A stretch of DNA of 56,201 nucleotides, taken from the NCBI GenBank assembly GCA_003049485.1, contig PYST01000264.1, forward strand, positions 1 through 56,201, read 5' to 3'. The translations under genes were made by a program, and so were the position numbers. Position 1 is the first letter of the stretch. The number at the start of each line of letters is the position of its first letter. This document shows, piece by piece, positions 31,569 through 48,450 of the stretch. The stretch is from Ophioceras dolichostomum (taxonomy: Eukaryota > Ascomycota > Sordariomycetes > Magnaporthales > Ophioceraceae). The notes under the pieces are model-generated. The model was not told the DNA's origin, did not search any database, and was given only the letters and a program-made list of their open reading frames with translations.

Positions 31569-34312
31569 CTAAGGCAGGATCTTGGGGATGGTGCGCTCCC
31601 AGAGGCCGTTGCGGGACCAGGTCCAGTTCTAGAAAATGACGAAATGTTAGAGAAAAAAAAAAGTTCTTGTCCGGATGCTAGGCAGGGGCCTACTAACCTT
31701 CAAGAAAGGGGGGTCAATGCCGTTCTCGAAGGCCTCGTTACGGGCGGCGATCTGGGCGTTGAGCAGGGCCTGGCGGGCGGCGCTGCCTCTGTTGCCCAGA
31801 TTGCCGACCATGCGGTCGATGGCGTCGATGGCGAGCGAAAAGCGGTCGGTCTGGTTGCGGATGGCCAGGGCCAAGGGGGTGTCGATGTTGCCCTTCTCCT
31901 TGTAGCCCCGGACATGCAGGAAGTCTGCCGCCCCGGGCCGCTTGTAGGTCAGGCGGTGGACGAGCCAGGGGTACGAGTGGAAGTTGAAGATGATGTGGCG
32001 ATCCGACGTGAACATGCTGCACCACTCCGAGTCGCTCATGCCGTGCGGGTGGTCGACGGGCGAGATCAGCTTGAACAGGTCGACCACGTTGACGTATCGG
32101 ATCTTGAGCTCGGGGAAGTGCTGCAGGAGCAGGTCGATGGCCGCCAGGGTCTCGTGCGTGGAGATGTCGCCGCACGAGGCCATGACGATGTCGGGCTCGG
32201 CGCCGGCGTCGGTGCTGAACTGCGGCCAGATGCCGATGCCCTTGGTGCAGTGCTCGATGGCGGCGTCCATGCTGAGGTACTGCAGGTGCTCCTGCTTGTC
32301 CGACACGATGACGTTGACGTAGTTGCTCGAGGCGAAGCAGTGGTCCATGACCGAGAGCAGGCAGTTGCCGTCCGGGGGCAGGTAGATGCGCACGACCTCG
32401 GGGCTCTTGTTGGCCACGACGTCGAGGAAGCCCGGGTCCTGGTGAGTGAAGCCGTTGTGGTCCTGCCGCCAGACGATGGACGTGAGGAGGATGTTGAGGC
32501 TGGAGATGCGGTTGCGCCACTCGACTTCGTTGGCCTTCTCGATCCACTTGCAGTGCTGGTTGACCATGGAATCGATGACATGGATCTGTGATGACGAGGG
32601 TGTCGCCCTGTGTTAGCTAATTTCGCCTGTTTCGCCTGTTTCGCTAGATGCTGCTACGGTAGGTACTGTTGGTTGTTGGGAGGTTTTGAAGACTTACAAA
32701 TGGCTCATAGGAGTTCAAGAGACCATGGCGGCCAGTCAGGATGTAACCTTCGAGCCAACCCTCGCAGGTGTGCTCCGAGAGCATCTCCATGACACGGCCA
32801 GCGGGGGTCAAGTTGCCGCCGTCCTCGTCCTCTTCGAAGTACTCGCCCATCCAGGCTTTCTTGCCGACCTCGTACACCTTGCCCAGCTTGTTGGACTCGG
32901 TCTCATCCGGGCCGAACAGGCGGAAGTTGTGTGGGTTGGCAGCCACGACATCACGCAGATACGTGCTCATGGTGACCATGCTCGAGTCCATGGTGGCACC
33001 GGGCTTGTCGACCTTGGCGCCGTACTTGCGGAAGTCCGGCAGCTTGAGCGGCTTGCGCAGGCCGGCGCCGGAGTTGGTGATTGGGTTCGCGCTCATGCGC
33101 TTGGTGCCGGCCGGCATGAGGGCCTTGATGGAGTCAATGATCTTGCCGTCCTTGTCGAACAGCCGATCGGGCTCGTAGCTCCGCATCCACTCCTCGAGAA
33201 GGGCGAGGTGCTTCGGGTTGGTGTGCACGCTCGTCAGGGGGACCTGGTGCGAGCGCCAGTAGCCCTCTAGATACTTGCCGTCGACCTTGCGTGGGGCAGT
33301 CCAGCCCTTCGGCGTGCGCAGGACGACCATGGGCCAAAGCGGGCGCGTGGCCTTGCCGGTGGACCGGGCCTCGGTCTGGATCTTCTTGATCTCGCGCACA
33401 CAGTGCTCCAGAGTGGCGGCCATAGCCTGGTGCATGGACTCGACATCGTCGCCCTCCACAAAGTAGGGCTGCCAGCCGTAGCCGATGAACAGCGCCTCCA
33501 GCTCTCGGTGGCTGATGCGGGCCAGGATGGTGGGGTTGTTGATCTTGTAGCCGTTAAGGTGCAGCACGGGAAGCACAGCGCCGTCAACAATGGGGTTGAG
33601 GAACTTGGTGCTGTGCCAGGCCGTGGCGAGCGGGCCGGTCTCGGCCTCGCCGTCACCCACCATGGTCAGGGCGATCAGGTCCGGGTGGTCGAAGACAGCT
33701 CCGAAAGCGTGCGAGACCGAGTAGCCCAGCTCGCCACCCTCGTGAATCGAGCCGGGGGTCTCCGGAGTCGCGTGGGACCCGATACCGCCGGGGAACGAGA
33801 ACCACTTGAAGAACTTCTGGAGGCCCTCGACGTCTTCGGACTTGTCGGGATAGACCTCGCTGTACACTCCCTCAAGATAGCTCATGGCCAGAACGGCGGG
33901 GGCACCGTGGCCGGGGCCGGAGATGAAGAGGGAATCCAAGTCGAACATCTTGATCAGCCGGTTGAAGTGCATCCAGGTGAAGGCCTGACCGGGCGTGCTG
34001 CCGAAATGGCCCAGCAGCCGTGCCTTGATGTGCTCCAGCTTAAGCGGCTGCCGCAGCAGCGGGTTCTCTCGCAGGTAGATCATACCAAGCGCGAGGTACA
34101 TCGCAGCCTTGAATGTGTCCTATTTGCATGCAACATTCAAAATCGAACAATTAGCATTCAAAGGTCTTGCTTCCAGGTTCGTCTTGGTGATGATGTCACC
34201 AAATGGCGAGACTCACATTGTACTGCCCGATCTCCTCCTTGGACAAGGGCTCGCCCTTGACAGTCGACCGCGCAGGGCCGTACGGGCTGATACTCTTGAC
34301 CTCGTCTGACAT
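31569..34312 (-). CDS. Phosphoketolase (xylulose-5-P/fructose-6-P type)
   Basis: Thiamine-diphosphate enzyme that cleaves xylulose 5-phosphate (and/or fructose 6-phosphate) with phosphate to acetyl phosphate plus an aldose phosphate. Four exons: 34217-34312, 32698-34119, 31698-32585 and 31569-31628, giving 821 aa, the family length. Features: LLGHFGSTPGQAFTWMHFNR, SGPGHGAPAVLAMSYLEG (about 99-116), GGIGSHATPETPGSIHEGGE, the ThDP-binding VGDGEAETGPLATAWHSTKF (about 186-205), LNGYKINNPTILARI, LFGPDETESNKL, then GRHGLLNSYEPF joined to IHVIDSMVNQHCKWI, WRQDHNGFTHQDPG, VYLPPDGNCLL-like sequence and FHSYPWLVHRL. The last 19-residue exon NWTWSRNGLWERTIPKILP completes the C-terminus. The family is bacterial-like and patchy in fungi; the four introns show it is fully adapted here. 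Confidence 0.95.
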
Positions 34313-38697
<4,385 letters not shown>

Positions 38698-40762
38698 ATG
38701 CCTACGATTGCAGTGAACAAAGAAGAGTTCTTCGACGAGCTTGGGGAACGGTAAGAACCTCGTAACTGCCGTTTTCGAAAAGCTGCTGGAGTGCTCGCTC
38801 GCCCGCCCCGCTATCTCTCGGATGTTGAGAGTGCCTGTCCCTTGCTGACTGACCGACCATTTTGCTCAACTCGTAGCTTCACGGCGGATGGATTCCAGCG
38901 TCTCTGCTTCGAATACGGCATTGAGCTGGACGAGGACACCGAGGACGACCCGGCCCGCCCCAAGGATGAGCCGCCCCAGCTCAAGATCGAGACCCCGGCC
39001 AACCGGGCCGACCTGCTGTGCTTCGAGGGCATCGCCACGAGCCTGAACGTCTTCCGCGGAAAAGAACCGGCGCCCAACTTCAGGGTGCTGGACATGCCGC
39101 AAGACCAGATGCAGACCATCGTCGTGCACCCGGAGACGAGCGAGATCCGCCCCTTCATCGCCGGCGCCATCCTGCGCAACGTCAAGTTCACCCAGTCCAC
39201 CTACAACTCCTTCATTGCACTGCAAGACAAGCTGCACGCGAACCTGGCGCGGCAACGGACATTGGTCGCCATTGGCACGCACGATCTCGACACTGTTAAA
39301 GGGCCGTTCACGTACGAGGCTCGGAAACCGCAGGACATCAAGTTCAGGCCACTGAACCAAACCAAGGAGATGAACGGGGAGGAGATGATGGCAGTCCTAG
39401 AAAAGGACAAGCATCTGGGACGATACCTGCACATAATCCGTGACGCCCCGCGGTACCCCGTCATCTACGACTCCTCCGAGATCGTCTGCTCGCTGCCTCC
39501 CATCATCAACGGCGAGCACTCCAAGATCACGTTGAACACGACGAACGTTTTCATCGAGGCGACGGCCACAGATCAGACCAAGCTCGATGTCGTGATCGCC
39601 ATCATGGTGACCATGTTCTCCAAGTACTGCGCCGACAAGTTCACCGTCGAGCCCGTCATCGTCAAGAAGCGGGACGGCACCAGCTCACATGTCACCCCCA
39701 ACCTTACGCCAAGGCGCATGGAGGTCGAGGTGGATTATATTAACCAGTGCTGCGGTCTCACGGAGACGCCCGAGGCGATCTGCAAGCTCTTGGAGAAGAT
39801 GGCCTTCAAGGCTAGACCCCTGAGCGTGAGCATTCTTGAGGTCTTCATCCCTCCGACGCGGTCCGATGTGCTGCACCCTTGCGACGTGGTACGTTCCATA
39901 TTCCAGAATATCACAAGCACAAGCACCTAATTACTAACGGCGCCAACCCCCCGACGCAGATGGAGGACGTCGCTGTAGCCTACGGCTTCAATAGCCTCCC
40001 CCGGTCTCTTCCTACAAAGTCGGCCACAGTCGGCAAAGCGCTGCCCATCAACAAGCTGAGCGACATCGTGCGGATCGAGTGCGCGATGGCGGGCTGGAAG
40101 GAGGCCATGCCGCTCGTGCTGTGCTCGCACGACGAGAACTTCGCCTGGCTGAACCGTGTCGACGACGGCAAGACGGCCGTGAGGATAGCGAACCCCAAGT
40201 CGTCAGAGTATCAGGTCGTGCGCACGTCCCTCCTTCCGGGCCTGCTCAAGACCATCCGTGAGAACAAGTCGGTTAAGCTGCCCCTGATGATCATGGAGAC
40301 GTCCGACGTGGTCGTCAAGGACGAGTCTCGCGAGCGTCGGGTAAGATCCATCCAAACATCTCCTGCCTAGCCTACCCTTTTTCTTTCTTCCCGCCTTCTC
40401 TTCTGCCTGCCTCGACCTACCTCGCTAACTGGAAATACTCTTCTCCCTCTCTCTAGGCCAGGAACACAAGACACTGGGCGGCCGCCTACTGCGGCACCAC
40501 GAGCGGCTTCGAGATCGTGCACGGCCTGCTCGACCGCATCTTCTCCATGCTGCGCGTGGGCAGCTACTTCATCAAGGAGGTCGACGAGCCGACCTTCTTC
40601 AACGGCCGCGCCGCCGCCGTGTACCTGAAACCCGCTCCGGGGAGCCACGCTGAGCCCAAGCGCATCGGCGAGATTGGCGTGCTGCACCCTTCGGTGCTCG
40701 CCAACTTCGACTTGAGATACCCTGTTAGCACGTTAGAGATCGATCTGGAGGTTCTGCTGTGA
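38698..40762 (+). CDS. FRS1: Phenylalanyl-tRNA synthetase beta subunit, cytosolic
   Basis: Beta chain of the cytosolic alpha2-beta2 PheRS, which charges tRNA-Phe. Four exons: 38698-38750, 38877-39888, 39960-40340 and 40457-40762, giving 583 aa (yeast Frs1 595). The start MPTIAVNKEEFFDELGE joins to RFTADGFQRLCFEYGIELDE. The B3/B4 editing region (about 90-270) includes IETPANRADLLCFEGIATSL, GAILRNVKFTQSTYNSFIAL, LVAIGTHDLDTVKGPFTYEA and SLPPIINGEHSKITLNTTNV. The B5 domain is near 300-375, and the catalytic-like C-terminal domain has MEDVAVAYGFNSLP, VRTSLLPGLLKTIRENKS and RIGEIGVLHPSVLANFDL. The last residues EIDLEVLL are the family end. Confidence 0.96.
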
Positions 40763-41536
40763 TTGGTGAATTTGCTGTCGTTGGTATCACCAACCGAACG
40801 ACCGCCTGGTATTCTTGCTGATCTGGGTCTCAGAGCTGGAAATGGGTGTGTTTACGAGCGCGAGAGGGCCTGAGCGAGGCTGGTTAGACAAAAGAGAGGT
40901 GATAACGAAAAAGTCAAGCGCTACAATGTAGAAAGGTGGTATTTCCTGTGATGAATAGAGTCCGGTGTGAAAGTCAACGGTGTCGCTATTGTTCTACATC
41001 TTGTTGTTATCTGACAGTAAACACGCAACAGCCCATTGGCACTTCCCTCCTGCATGTCCTGTAAACCCCCGTATCACGCTCCCTGAATAAAAAATAGATG
41101 TGGTCTCCCTAGGTGCGGTTGGTAAGAAACAAACAAACGAGAAAAAGAAGACCCCACCCATCATCCACCAGAGCATGTACGTCCCAAACTCCGCCGATAG
41201 AGGAAGAAAAGAAAAGGGTCCCGCTATAAATCATTCTCAAAAAGCATACCCAGCCCGGAGAGGACCTCTCAAAGGAAAAGGAGTACCGTACCCATCTCTC
41301 CAGAGCGACCCTCAACAGATCAGATTACAGAAAGAAAGGTAATGAAAACACCCGAGCCCGACCCCAACGACGCCGCCCGCCAAACCCCAGCTGAACAACC
41401 AGGCAAGCTTGCAGTAATGCAGACATCCCCGCCACAATCTCGCGAACCACCGCGGAATCACAGTCGTTATCATCCACCCATCCCATCCTCTTCCTCCTCC
41501 TCCCCCAATTTCCTGCTTCTTCTTCTTCCAACTTCT
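40763..41536. other. Convergent intergenic region, FRS1 / deubiquitinase
   Basis: 774 bp between two convergent stop codons; no gene seen, presumably both 3' UTRs. Confidence 0.6.
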
Positions 41537-44500
41537 CTAAAGATCCCTCCTCGGCACCGACACGTACGATACCCCCCCTCCGCCGCCGCCCACGACGTCG
41601 TCCCCGCCCCCGTCCTCCCCGCCCCTCACGTATGCCAGGTAGTACGGGTCCTCTGAGCTGTTCAGCATTGCCAGCACGACCGGGTCGTCGTCCGCGTGCG
41701 ACGACACGGCGCGGTCGTTGTACTTGTGCCACACGCCCCTCTCGAAGTCGCGGATCCACACCCAGTAGTGGCCCGCGCCGGTCCCCGCGCCGCCGTGGCA
41801 GATCACGGCGTGCAGGTGGTACTCCTCCTCGGTCATGTCGTCGAAGAGGTGCTCGGCCGTCTCGATCATGGACTGGACGGGGAAGGACTCCGGCTCCTGG
41901 TCGCGCGGGTTCAGGAGGACCCGCTGCTGCTGCTGTTGTGGAGGTGGCGGCGGCCCCGCCGGCGCGGGTGGGATGATGGCTTGTTGATGTTGATGATGTT
42001 GTTGTTGCTGCTGTTGATTGGCGGTTGTTGATGACCCCTCCTCTTCGCTCACCTCGTCGATGGCCATCATGTTCGCTTCTGGCATGACGCGATATGTGGT
42101 GGGAGGGCGGTCGGGTTGGGCCGGGGCCTCGCTGACGGCTGCGGACGCTGGGCTCGGGGCGGATTCTGCAGGTGCGGGTGGCGGCGGCCAGACGGGGGCA
42201 GCGCGCGGGGTGGTGAAGGTAGGAGACTTCACGGCAGAAGCAGCGGCAGTAGGCGAGTCCGGCGCCATCTTGTTCCTGACCATCTGGGTGAAGAGGCCAA
42301 TGCTACCGGTCTCCACATCGTCGTCGGGGTTGTTGTCAAGGGCGGGCCATCCGCCGTTCCCGTTGGTGTCCAGCGCCGCCTTCTTGGCGCCGGCCAGCCT
42401 CTTAGCCACGGTCCGGCGGACCTCCTGGTCGGCGATGCGCAGGCGCAGGCCCCAGAAGTAGTTACGCAGCTGGTAGAGCGACGACCCGGGAGCCGACTCC
42501 CTGTAGCGGTCCATGTAGAGCACCTGCGGGATGGTGATGACGGTGCCGTTCTTGCGGTTGTTGATGTTGGCCGAGCGCTGGATGCAGATGTGGAGGATCG
42601 GGGGTAGCTTGCGGATGGAGCCGTACGACAGCCACGAGTCGTCTGACGCGGCTTTAGCGTTGACGTGCTCGAGCTCTAGGCTCTTGTGGAGGGCCTCGTG
42701 CAGCGTGATGGCGCAGCGGTCTTCCCGAGGCTCTGGGTAAGCGATGAGGTATGCCTCGGGGGTGACGGACTGCTGCCACTCGAACTTGCCCGTCGGCGAC
42801 AGCTTCTGGCGGTGCGAGACCTTGGTCAAGAAGAACAAATCTGTGATTGGGTCTGTCTGCGTATCCGTGTCCGCATCGTGGCCCGTGGCCCTCGTCACCG
42901 CTTGCAGGTGCTGCAGCATGTTGCTCATGACCTCCTGCACGTCTTCCTGGTCTGTTCCTGAGATGTTATCGTTGTTGAGAGCCGCGTCGATCTGGGCGAT
43001 GACGGTCGCCTCAGGCTTATCGGCAGCCTCATCGGCAGCCCCGTCGGTTGCCGCATTGGTGGGCCCGTCATTAGGATCGGGCTCAAGCTCGGGAGGAGGC
43101 GTAGCGATGTTCCCAACTTCGACAGTGAGACTGTTTCGGCGCGACGATCGGCTGGTACCTGCTTGGCCAACCAGTGCTGAGAGTTCCTGAATATGGTTGG
43201 TTGGTCCCGGATCGGTCTCAGCAAGTGTGGCGGAACTGACTGTGCTGGAAGTCTCAACCGGGTCGGGCGGAGCACTGGTTTCCCTCTTGGGCGGGCGAGC
43301 TGGCAGAGGCGGCGCTATTGCTCTGGCCGAACTCCGGGTAGAGCGAATCCTAGCAGCATCACTAGTCGCCAGTCGCTGGGCGGTGTTCATGGCGGATATG
43401 GCAAGCTTCTGAGTTGGCTCAGTGAAGACGAGCTTGCAGGCCAGAAGATTGTTGAAAAGCAGCTGTAACTCTCCGACGACTATAATGGACGAAAGAGACG
43501 GATTCATGTTAGTCATGGTTCGTTGGCCATTGCAGAAGGTAGAATATCGGTCGATGCCTACATTTTTCAGCAACAAAATACTCGGCAGCACTGATCCCGC
43601 TCTGCTTGGTCGCCACTCGCCGGTTCGTCCGATCCTCGTCAGTGTCTGGAAGCCTGTATAGCTCGTGTCGGATGACAAGATCGCGGACTGTGGGGATCGT
43701 GAAGAGATATTGCAGGATGCTGTTGAGGTAGCAAGTGTTGGTGATGTTCTTCAAGCCAGCAGGGAGAGTGAGATCAGCGTTGTCATTAGCTCCATCCAGC
43801 TCGGGGATAGGGTCGTCAAGCTCCATCACCACCGTGCCGCTGATAAGATCGTTTGCAAGGGTCTCCAGCTCGTCGCTTTTCCGTATTTGGGTAATCTTCT
43901 TGAGCGCGGTGCCCATGAGCATGGGGCCGGCTTTCTGTTATGCCGTAGATGTCACGTTAATATGTTTATCCAAGCAAGAACTTTCGGCTCACTGAATTTA
44001 GGTTACTGTCTGGCTAGGGGCTCTGTACTGACCTGCAGCTGGATCTTGTTCTGGGCACGTTCATGGAGGATGGAAACCTCCATTACCTTCAGCGCATCCA
44101 GGGATACTTCCAAGTCCAGGAAAGCTAAAGCCTCCTCGATGTTCATGGGCTTGGCATCCATGAACTGCGCGAAGGCGGCCTCGCCGCCACTCCGAGTCCT
44201 GGCGATGTCACGTAGCTCGATTCGGAGCGCCATACGCTCTCTACCCGTCTGGGCCTGATCGAACTTGAGACGATACTCGTTGGCGAGGGGGTCGGTGGTG
44301 ACGGACACCGACTCGTAGTTGCCAGTTGAGGCGGTGTGGAAATCACGGCTCGACTCGAGCATGGCGACGCGCATGTGAAGTGACTCCTGATTCACAGCAG
44401 CACCGATGCTCTTCAGCGCCTCGAAGTAGCGCGACCAGTTGTCGGGGTCGCACTGGGCTTGGCGGTCGAAAGCAAACTCGAGGAACTTCCAGTGCGTACG

Positions 44501-45822
44501 CTTCGTGAGCCCCAACACGGTGTAGTCGGCTGGGGGGCCGAAATTCATCGACGTCTCTCCTTTCACTTCAACAGCTCCTGCCTGGTCATCGCTGCAGTGG
44601 AGAGCGTCGCAGAGTTGTTTCTGGATACCCTGCGAGACCTTCTCATCCATTCCCTGAGGTGTCTGGTGTGGCTCAGCAACGATCTTGGCCTCGTATAGAA
44701 GGTCTTGGAAAAAAGATTGTCGTGAGGGGACGAGGGCCGGGTTCAGGCGGTCGAAATCGGGCATCAGCCAGAATTCCATGTCATTCTGGTCTTGCGTCTT
44801 CCTGAACTCAAGCCAGGTGAAGAGCTCGTTGGCCTCGGAATCGTTGCCAAAGCTTGTCGCGAACTTGATGTTCCGAATGTTGATTTTGTTGTTGCGACGG
44901 TTCGGGGGGTCTCTGACGACATCTGTGAGGTAGGTGCAAAGGTATCGCGCGACCTGCATCTCACGCTTGACCTTGCCGAAACGGTCCGGGTCCTGCTCGA
45001 ATTCTCGGTCGTATCGAGCCTTGAAGGCTTCTTCGTCGGTGAGACGCGCGACGAAGTGATCTAGGAGCCGAGGCTCCGAGACCTCGACGACGAAGCGGAA
45101 GCTGCAGCGGTCGAAGCCAGCCGCGCTTGACTTGGAGTTTGTGCAGCAGAATTGGACATGGCCCCGGCAGCGAAGGTACTTTGAACACGGGTTGCGGGCG
45201 GCATCAGGCTCGCAAGACGCATAATCTGCGGGCCGAGGGTAATCACGGATGAAGTGGTGCAGCGGAAACTCGCGGTTGCCGAAGGAGCAGCACATGTTGG
45301 GTACCGTGGGAGTCTCGAGTCGTAAAGCGAAGTGGTATCTGCATCTCATACACATCGCAGACACGATCATCGGAACGGTGTAGGGATGGAAGCCATCTGG
45401 ACTGACCGTTGTGGTGCAGCTTTGCTCCGGCTTCAAGAAGAACGAGTGAGGCTGAGACCCCAGAGCGCAGCCCACCTTGAACACGTCGCTCTCGTCGGCA
45501 AGTCCACGCGCCAGGAGGTCCTGGACGAGCTTGTGAGCGAGCCGCCCTAGAGGTTTCCGTCTAGGTCAGCGACATGAACAGACTGTATGCCAACGGTGAA
45601 AGATGACTTACCAGAAGGACGCCACTCCTCACCGTTGGCTGAATTATTCGGTATAGTCATTGTCTGATACATAGGGTCGAGATGTCAGTTCCTGTTTTCG
45701 AGACTCAGACGGACGAAGTAGCACGGGGGCATATGATGAGATTGATATAATCTTGCGGAATCCAAACAGAAGCCTACCGGTCCCAATGGTGTGACGCGCC
45801 AATCGTCATCAACGACGAACAT
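41537..45822 (-). CDS. Ubiquitin carboxyl-terminal hydrolase, Ubp2-like (USP family)
   Basis: Cysteine deubiquitinase. Five exons: 45778-45822, 45612-45663, 44033-45546, 43562-43934 and 41537-43479, giving about 1308 aa. The start MFVVDDDWRVTPLGP joins TMTIPNNSANGEEWRPSG and then RLAHKLVQDLLARGLADE. A long N-terminal part follows (Cys pairs in MIVSAMCMRCRYHF, KYLRCRGHVQFCC, then a helical region), as in fungal Ubp2. The Cys box is LPAGLKNITNTCYLNSILQ (Cys605), the His box GAGTGAGHYWVWIRDF (His1232), with KYNDRAV (Asn1249, Asp1250) after it. The catalytic domain is split by a disordered Pro/Ala/Thr-rich insert and a poly-Gln/His stretch near 41990-42020. The C-terminal YYLAYVR is typical. The Ubp2 assignment is by overall architecture; yeast Ubp2 works with Rsp5 and Rup1 on K63 chains. 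Confidence 0.88.
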
Positions 45823-46961
45823 GACCTCTGTCGCTCGAGTACAGACTAGACGACGAATATGCGGTTAGGGAAGTACAGAGTTAACAAGTACGAAGCGACG
45901 CTGGCCAGGTAAGTTGTGGTCAAGGCAAGGAGAGTGTGGTGTCTATCACAAGAGAAGAGTATCGGATGAGAGTCGCCCTCGCAACCAAGCAAGAACGGCA
46001 AATGCACCCACGGTTTATTTTCTCCTCTTACCCTTTTCTCTGTCCAGAACAGGGATTCCTCAAGGTACGACGTTGTGCTTGGTCATGGAATCATGATGTC
46101 CAGAGTACCATAGCAGAAAGCAAGTAAGGGCAGGAGGTAGGTTGAGGTTGAGGGAGGTGTTAAAACGGCGACGCTAACTGAGTGATGGCGACACACGTTG
46201 CGATTGGAATGGAAGGGAAAAGAAACTGGGGCGGCAGCATGTGACAACGAGTGCGTGTGCGTAAGAGAGTGACAAGGCGATGAAGGCAATGTGAAATGGA
46301 GCTCAAACGGTTGCGAATGGTGTCTCCAAATGTGCTCGGGAGGCAAACAAGCTGACGACGCAGCCAGGTCTGGAAGAATGGGGCTGCTACTTCACACGGC
46401 GGAGGGTCAGGGGTGGACAAGAATCAGCTGAAATTGGAGCCTACTTCGGAAATTTGTATGAGATTCTGATGGATTTATTATCCCCGTCGGCGTCCGGAAC
46501 TGAGAATTGGGAACGGCGGTCCGGAACAGGGACTTCGAGACGGGACGAGACGGGAGGGACCGCCGGCGTCAACGTCGGCTCGGCGTTGTAGGAGTGCTGA
46601 CCTGAGCCGCTGGCGAGTGGTGACAGGGCCAAAAAACAGGGCGTGCTGGAACTGAGCGGCAGAGCTGACGCACGCAGCCTTACAGCCTCCCAACGTTTGC
46701 TGCTAGCGGGTGAGCGCTGATGTTCCAGGTTCAGTCCCTGAAATGCTCGTTGGATCTCCAGGACGATCAGGGGGTGACTAAGCAGCACGTGATCCGCTTC
46801 GGTTCATCCCGCAGGCCAATCGGGAGGTCGCAATTTGAATCCATGATTCGAGTTGCGGAGCTTCCACCCGACGGAAGAGGCTCTTTTCCAATCGACTTCC
46901 CCCCTCTCTCTGTTCGCCCCCTCCAATTGAGCATCCCATTCGGGCGTCGTGATACCGAAAC
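45823..46961. promoter_or_regulatory. Divergent intergenic region, deubiquitinase / complex I subunit
   Basis: 1.14 kb with no supported gene; should hold both promoters. Confidence 0.5.
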
Positions 46962-47824
46962 ATGGCGGGCGATCACGAGAACCACTACCATCCTCGGGAT
47001 GCGGTCAAGTCGGGCATCAATGCCGCCCTGGCCTACGGCGGCATCGGCTTGTTCGCTGCCGCCGTCCAGACTGCCGTGCAGAGACGCCCGGTTGGCGCGT
47101 TGGCGGTGTTCACCCGCTTCGGCGGCACTATAACTACGTTCGGTCAGTCTCGGTGAATGAGACCGTCGTCTATCTGGCTGGGACTAACGGGTGTTCTCCT
47201 TCTGATTCAGCCTTCGTCGGCGGCGTTTACAACTTCGCAAAGACTGCCTCGGCAAACCTCCGCGAGAAGGACGACGCGTACAACACGGCCATCGGTGGCT
47301 TCCTGGGTGGTTCGATTATCGGGTTGAGAAGTAAGGGAACCCTCCCCATCATTCCGAACCGTATGAATCGATTGTGGCTGTTGGCTGACAAGTCATGTTC
47401 TTCACTCGCTAGCTCGCAAAATGCCCGTAACGCTGGGATGGGGAGCTGGTGTGGCTATCACGCTGGCAGCATTTGAGTATACGGGAGGCAGTCTGAGGGG
47501 TTGGGGCCAGGACACTGGCGTGGACGAGTATGAGAGGAAAGAGCGTCTTCGGAAGAACCGGAGAAGGCCAATCGAGGAGACTATTGCCGAGCTGGGCGAG
47601 GGAAGGGGTGAGTGGTTTTCTTGCTCGGAGCTCCCCGAGATATCCGGCAAACAAACCAGCCGAACCGATCTTTTTCCTGAGATTTGAACGTGGAGAGCTA
47701 ACTTGCATCGAAAGGAATCCACCCTCCCGGCTACGAGGAGCGCCGCCGCCAGAGACTAAAGGAGAAGTATGGCGTGGAGATCAACCCAGTGAGCGCGGAC
47801 CCGAACCAACCGAACACATCCTAA
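46962..47824 (+). CDS. Complex I subunit, B14.7/NDUFA11-like (21.3 kDa type)
   Basis: Accessory membrane subunit of mitochondrial NADH:ubiquinone oxidoreductase, with Tim17/22-like four-helix topology. Four exons: 46962-47142, 47211-47330, 47413-47607 and 47715-47824, giving 201 aa, about 21-22 kDa. The start MAGDHENHYHPRDAVKSGIN is followed by helices around ALAYGGIGLFAAAVQTAV, FTRFGGTITTFGAFVGGVYN, AIGGFLGGSIIGL and TLGWGAGVAITLAAFEYTGG, then a charged matrix-side tail with YERKERLRKNRRRPIEETI and HPPGYEERRRQRLKEKYGVE. All three introns are GT...AG and phase-consistent. Identification is from similarity to the Neurospora 21.3 kDa/B14.7 subunit as I remember it. Confidence 0.88.
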
Positions 47825-48450
47825 GGACGTCATCAATCAAATGTCTTCAGGGAAAGGTAAGCCCGTGAAGAATAAGAATTGTACATATATACCTAGAGAG
47901 AACCAAGCGAAGGGGCTGCGGGACCAGTCGCCACCCGCGGCCCCCATCAGAATGGGAATCGTACAGAGCCATCCACGAGATCCGACTATCTTCTCGCTTT
48001 CCTTTAACCCCTAGATGGATGGAGATACTCTCAACTAGAACGGTACGTTCTTACTATTCCCTGAACCCCTTCCTTCTTTCACGGACAACTATTATTTCAC
48101 GCGACACTTTTATGATGACCACGTTAGAGGCTGTTTATGAACTTGTCTTCGACAAGCATGTTTCCAAACCTAACATCTGTTCACCTTTTTTTTTCTGATA
48201 TTCCGTCGTTCCCTGATCTCCGGTATCACCACGTCATGCAAGAAGGGGCGAAGCAGACTGCTAACACGTTGCTGTGTCTTGGTCGATCTAGGTGTGATGT
48301 GAGCAATGACTACCCTTGCACGACCGCCTCCATCCAGGCGCGCACATAAATCCCTCCCGTGAACGAAAGCGTCGACCTCTGTGCTAAAGGCGAAAGTGAA
48401 AGGTAAAACAAGAAGTAATGCGGAAAGTCAAATTGCAAAAGGAAACTCAC
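47825..48450. other. Intergenic, downstream of complex I subunit gene
   Basis: About 630 bp, no gene seen. Confidence 0.55.

Noticed and set aside
31497..32591. 364-codon plus-strand frame opposite phosphoketolase
   Set aside because: Antisense shadow of a strongly conserved coding exon; composition dominated by Val, Asp, Gly and Ala.
33403..34260. 285-codon plus-strand frame opposite the phosphoketolase N-terminal half
   Set aside because: Antisense shadow; it crosses the real gene's intron with no signal of its own.
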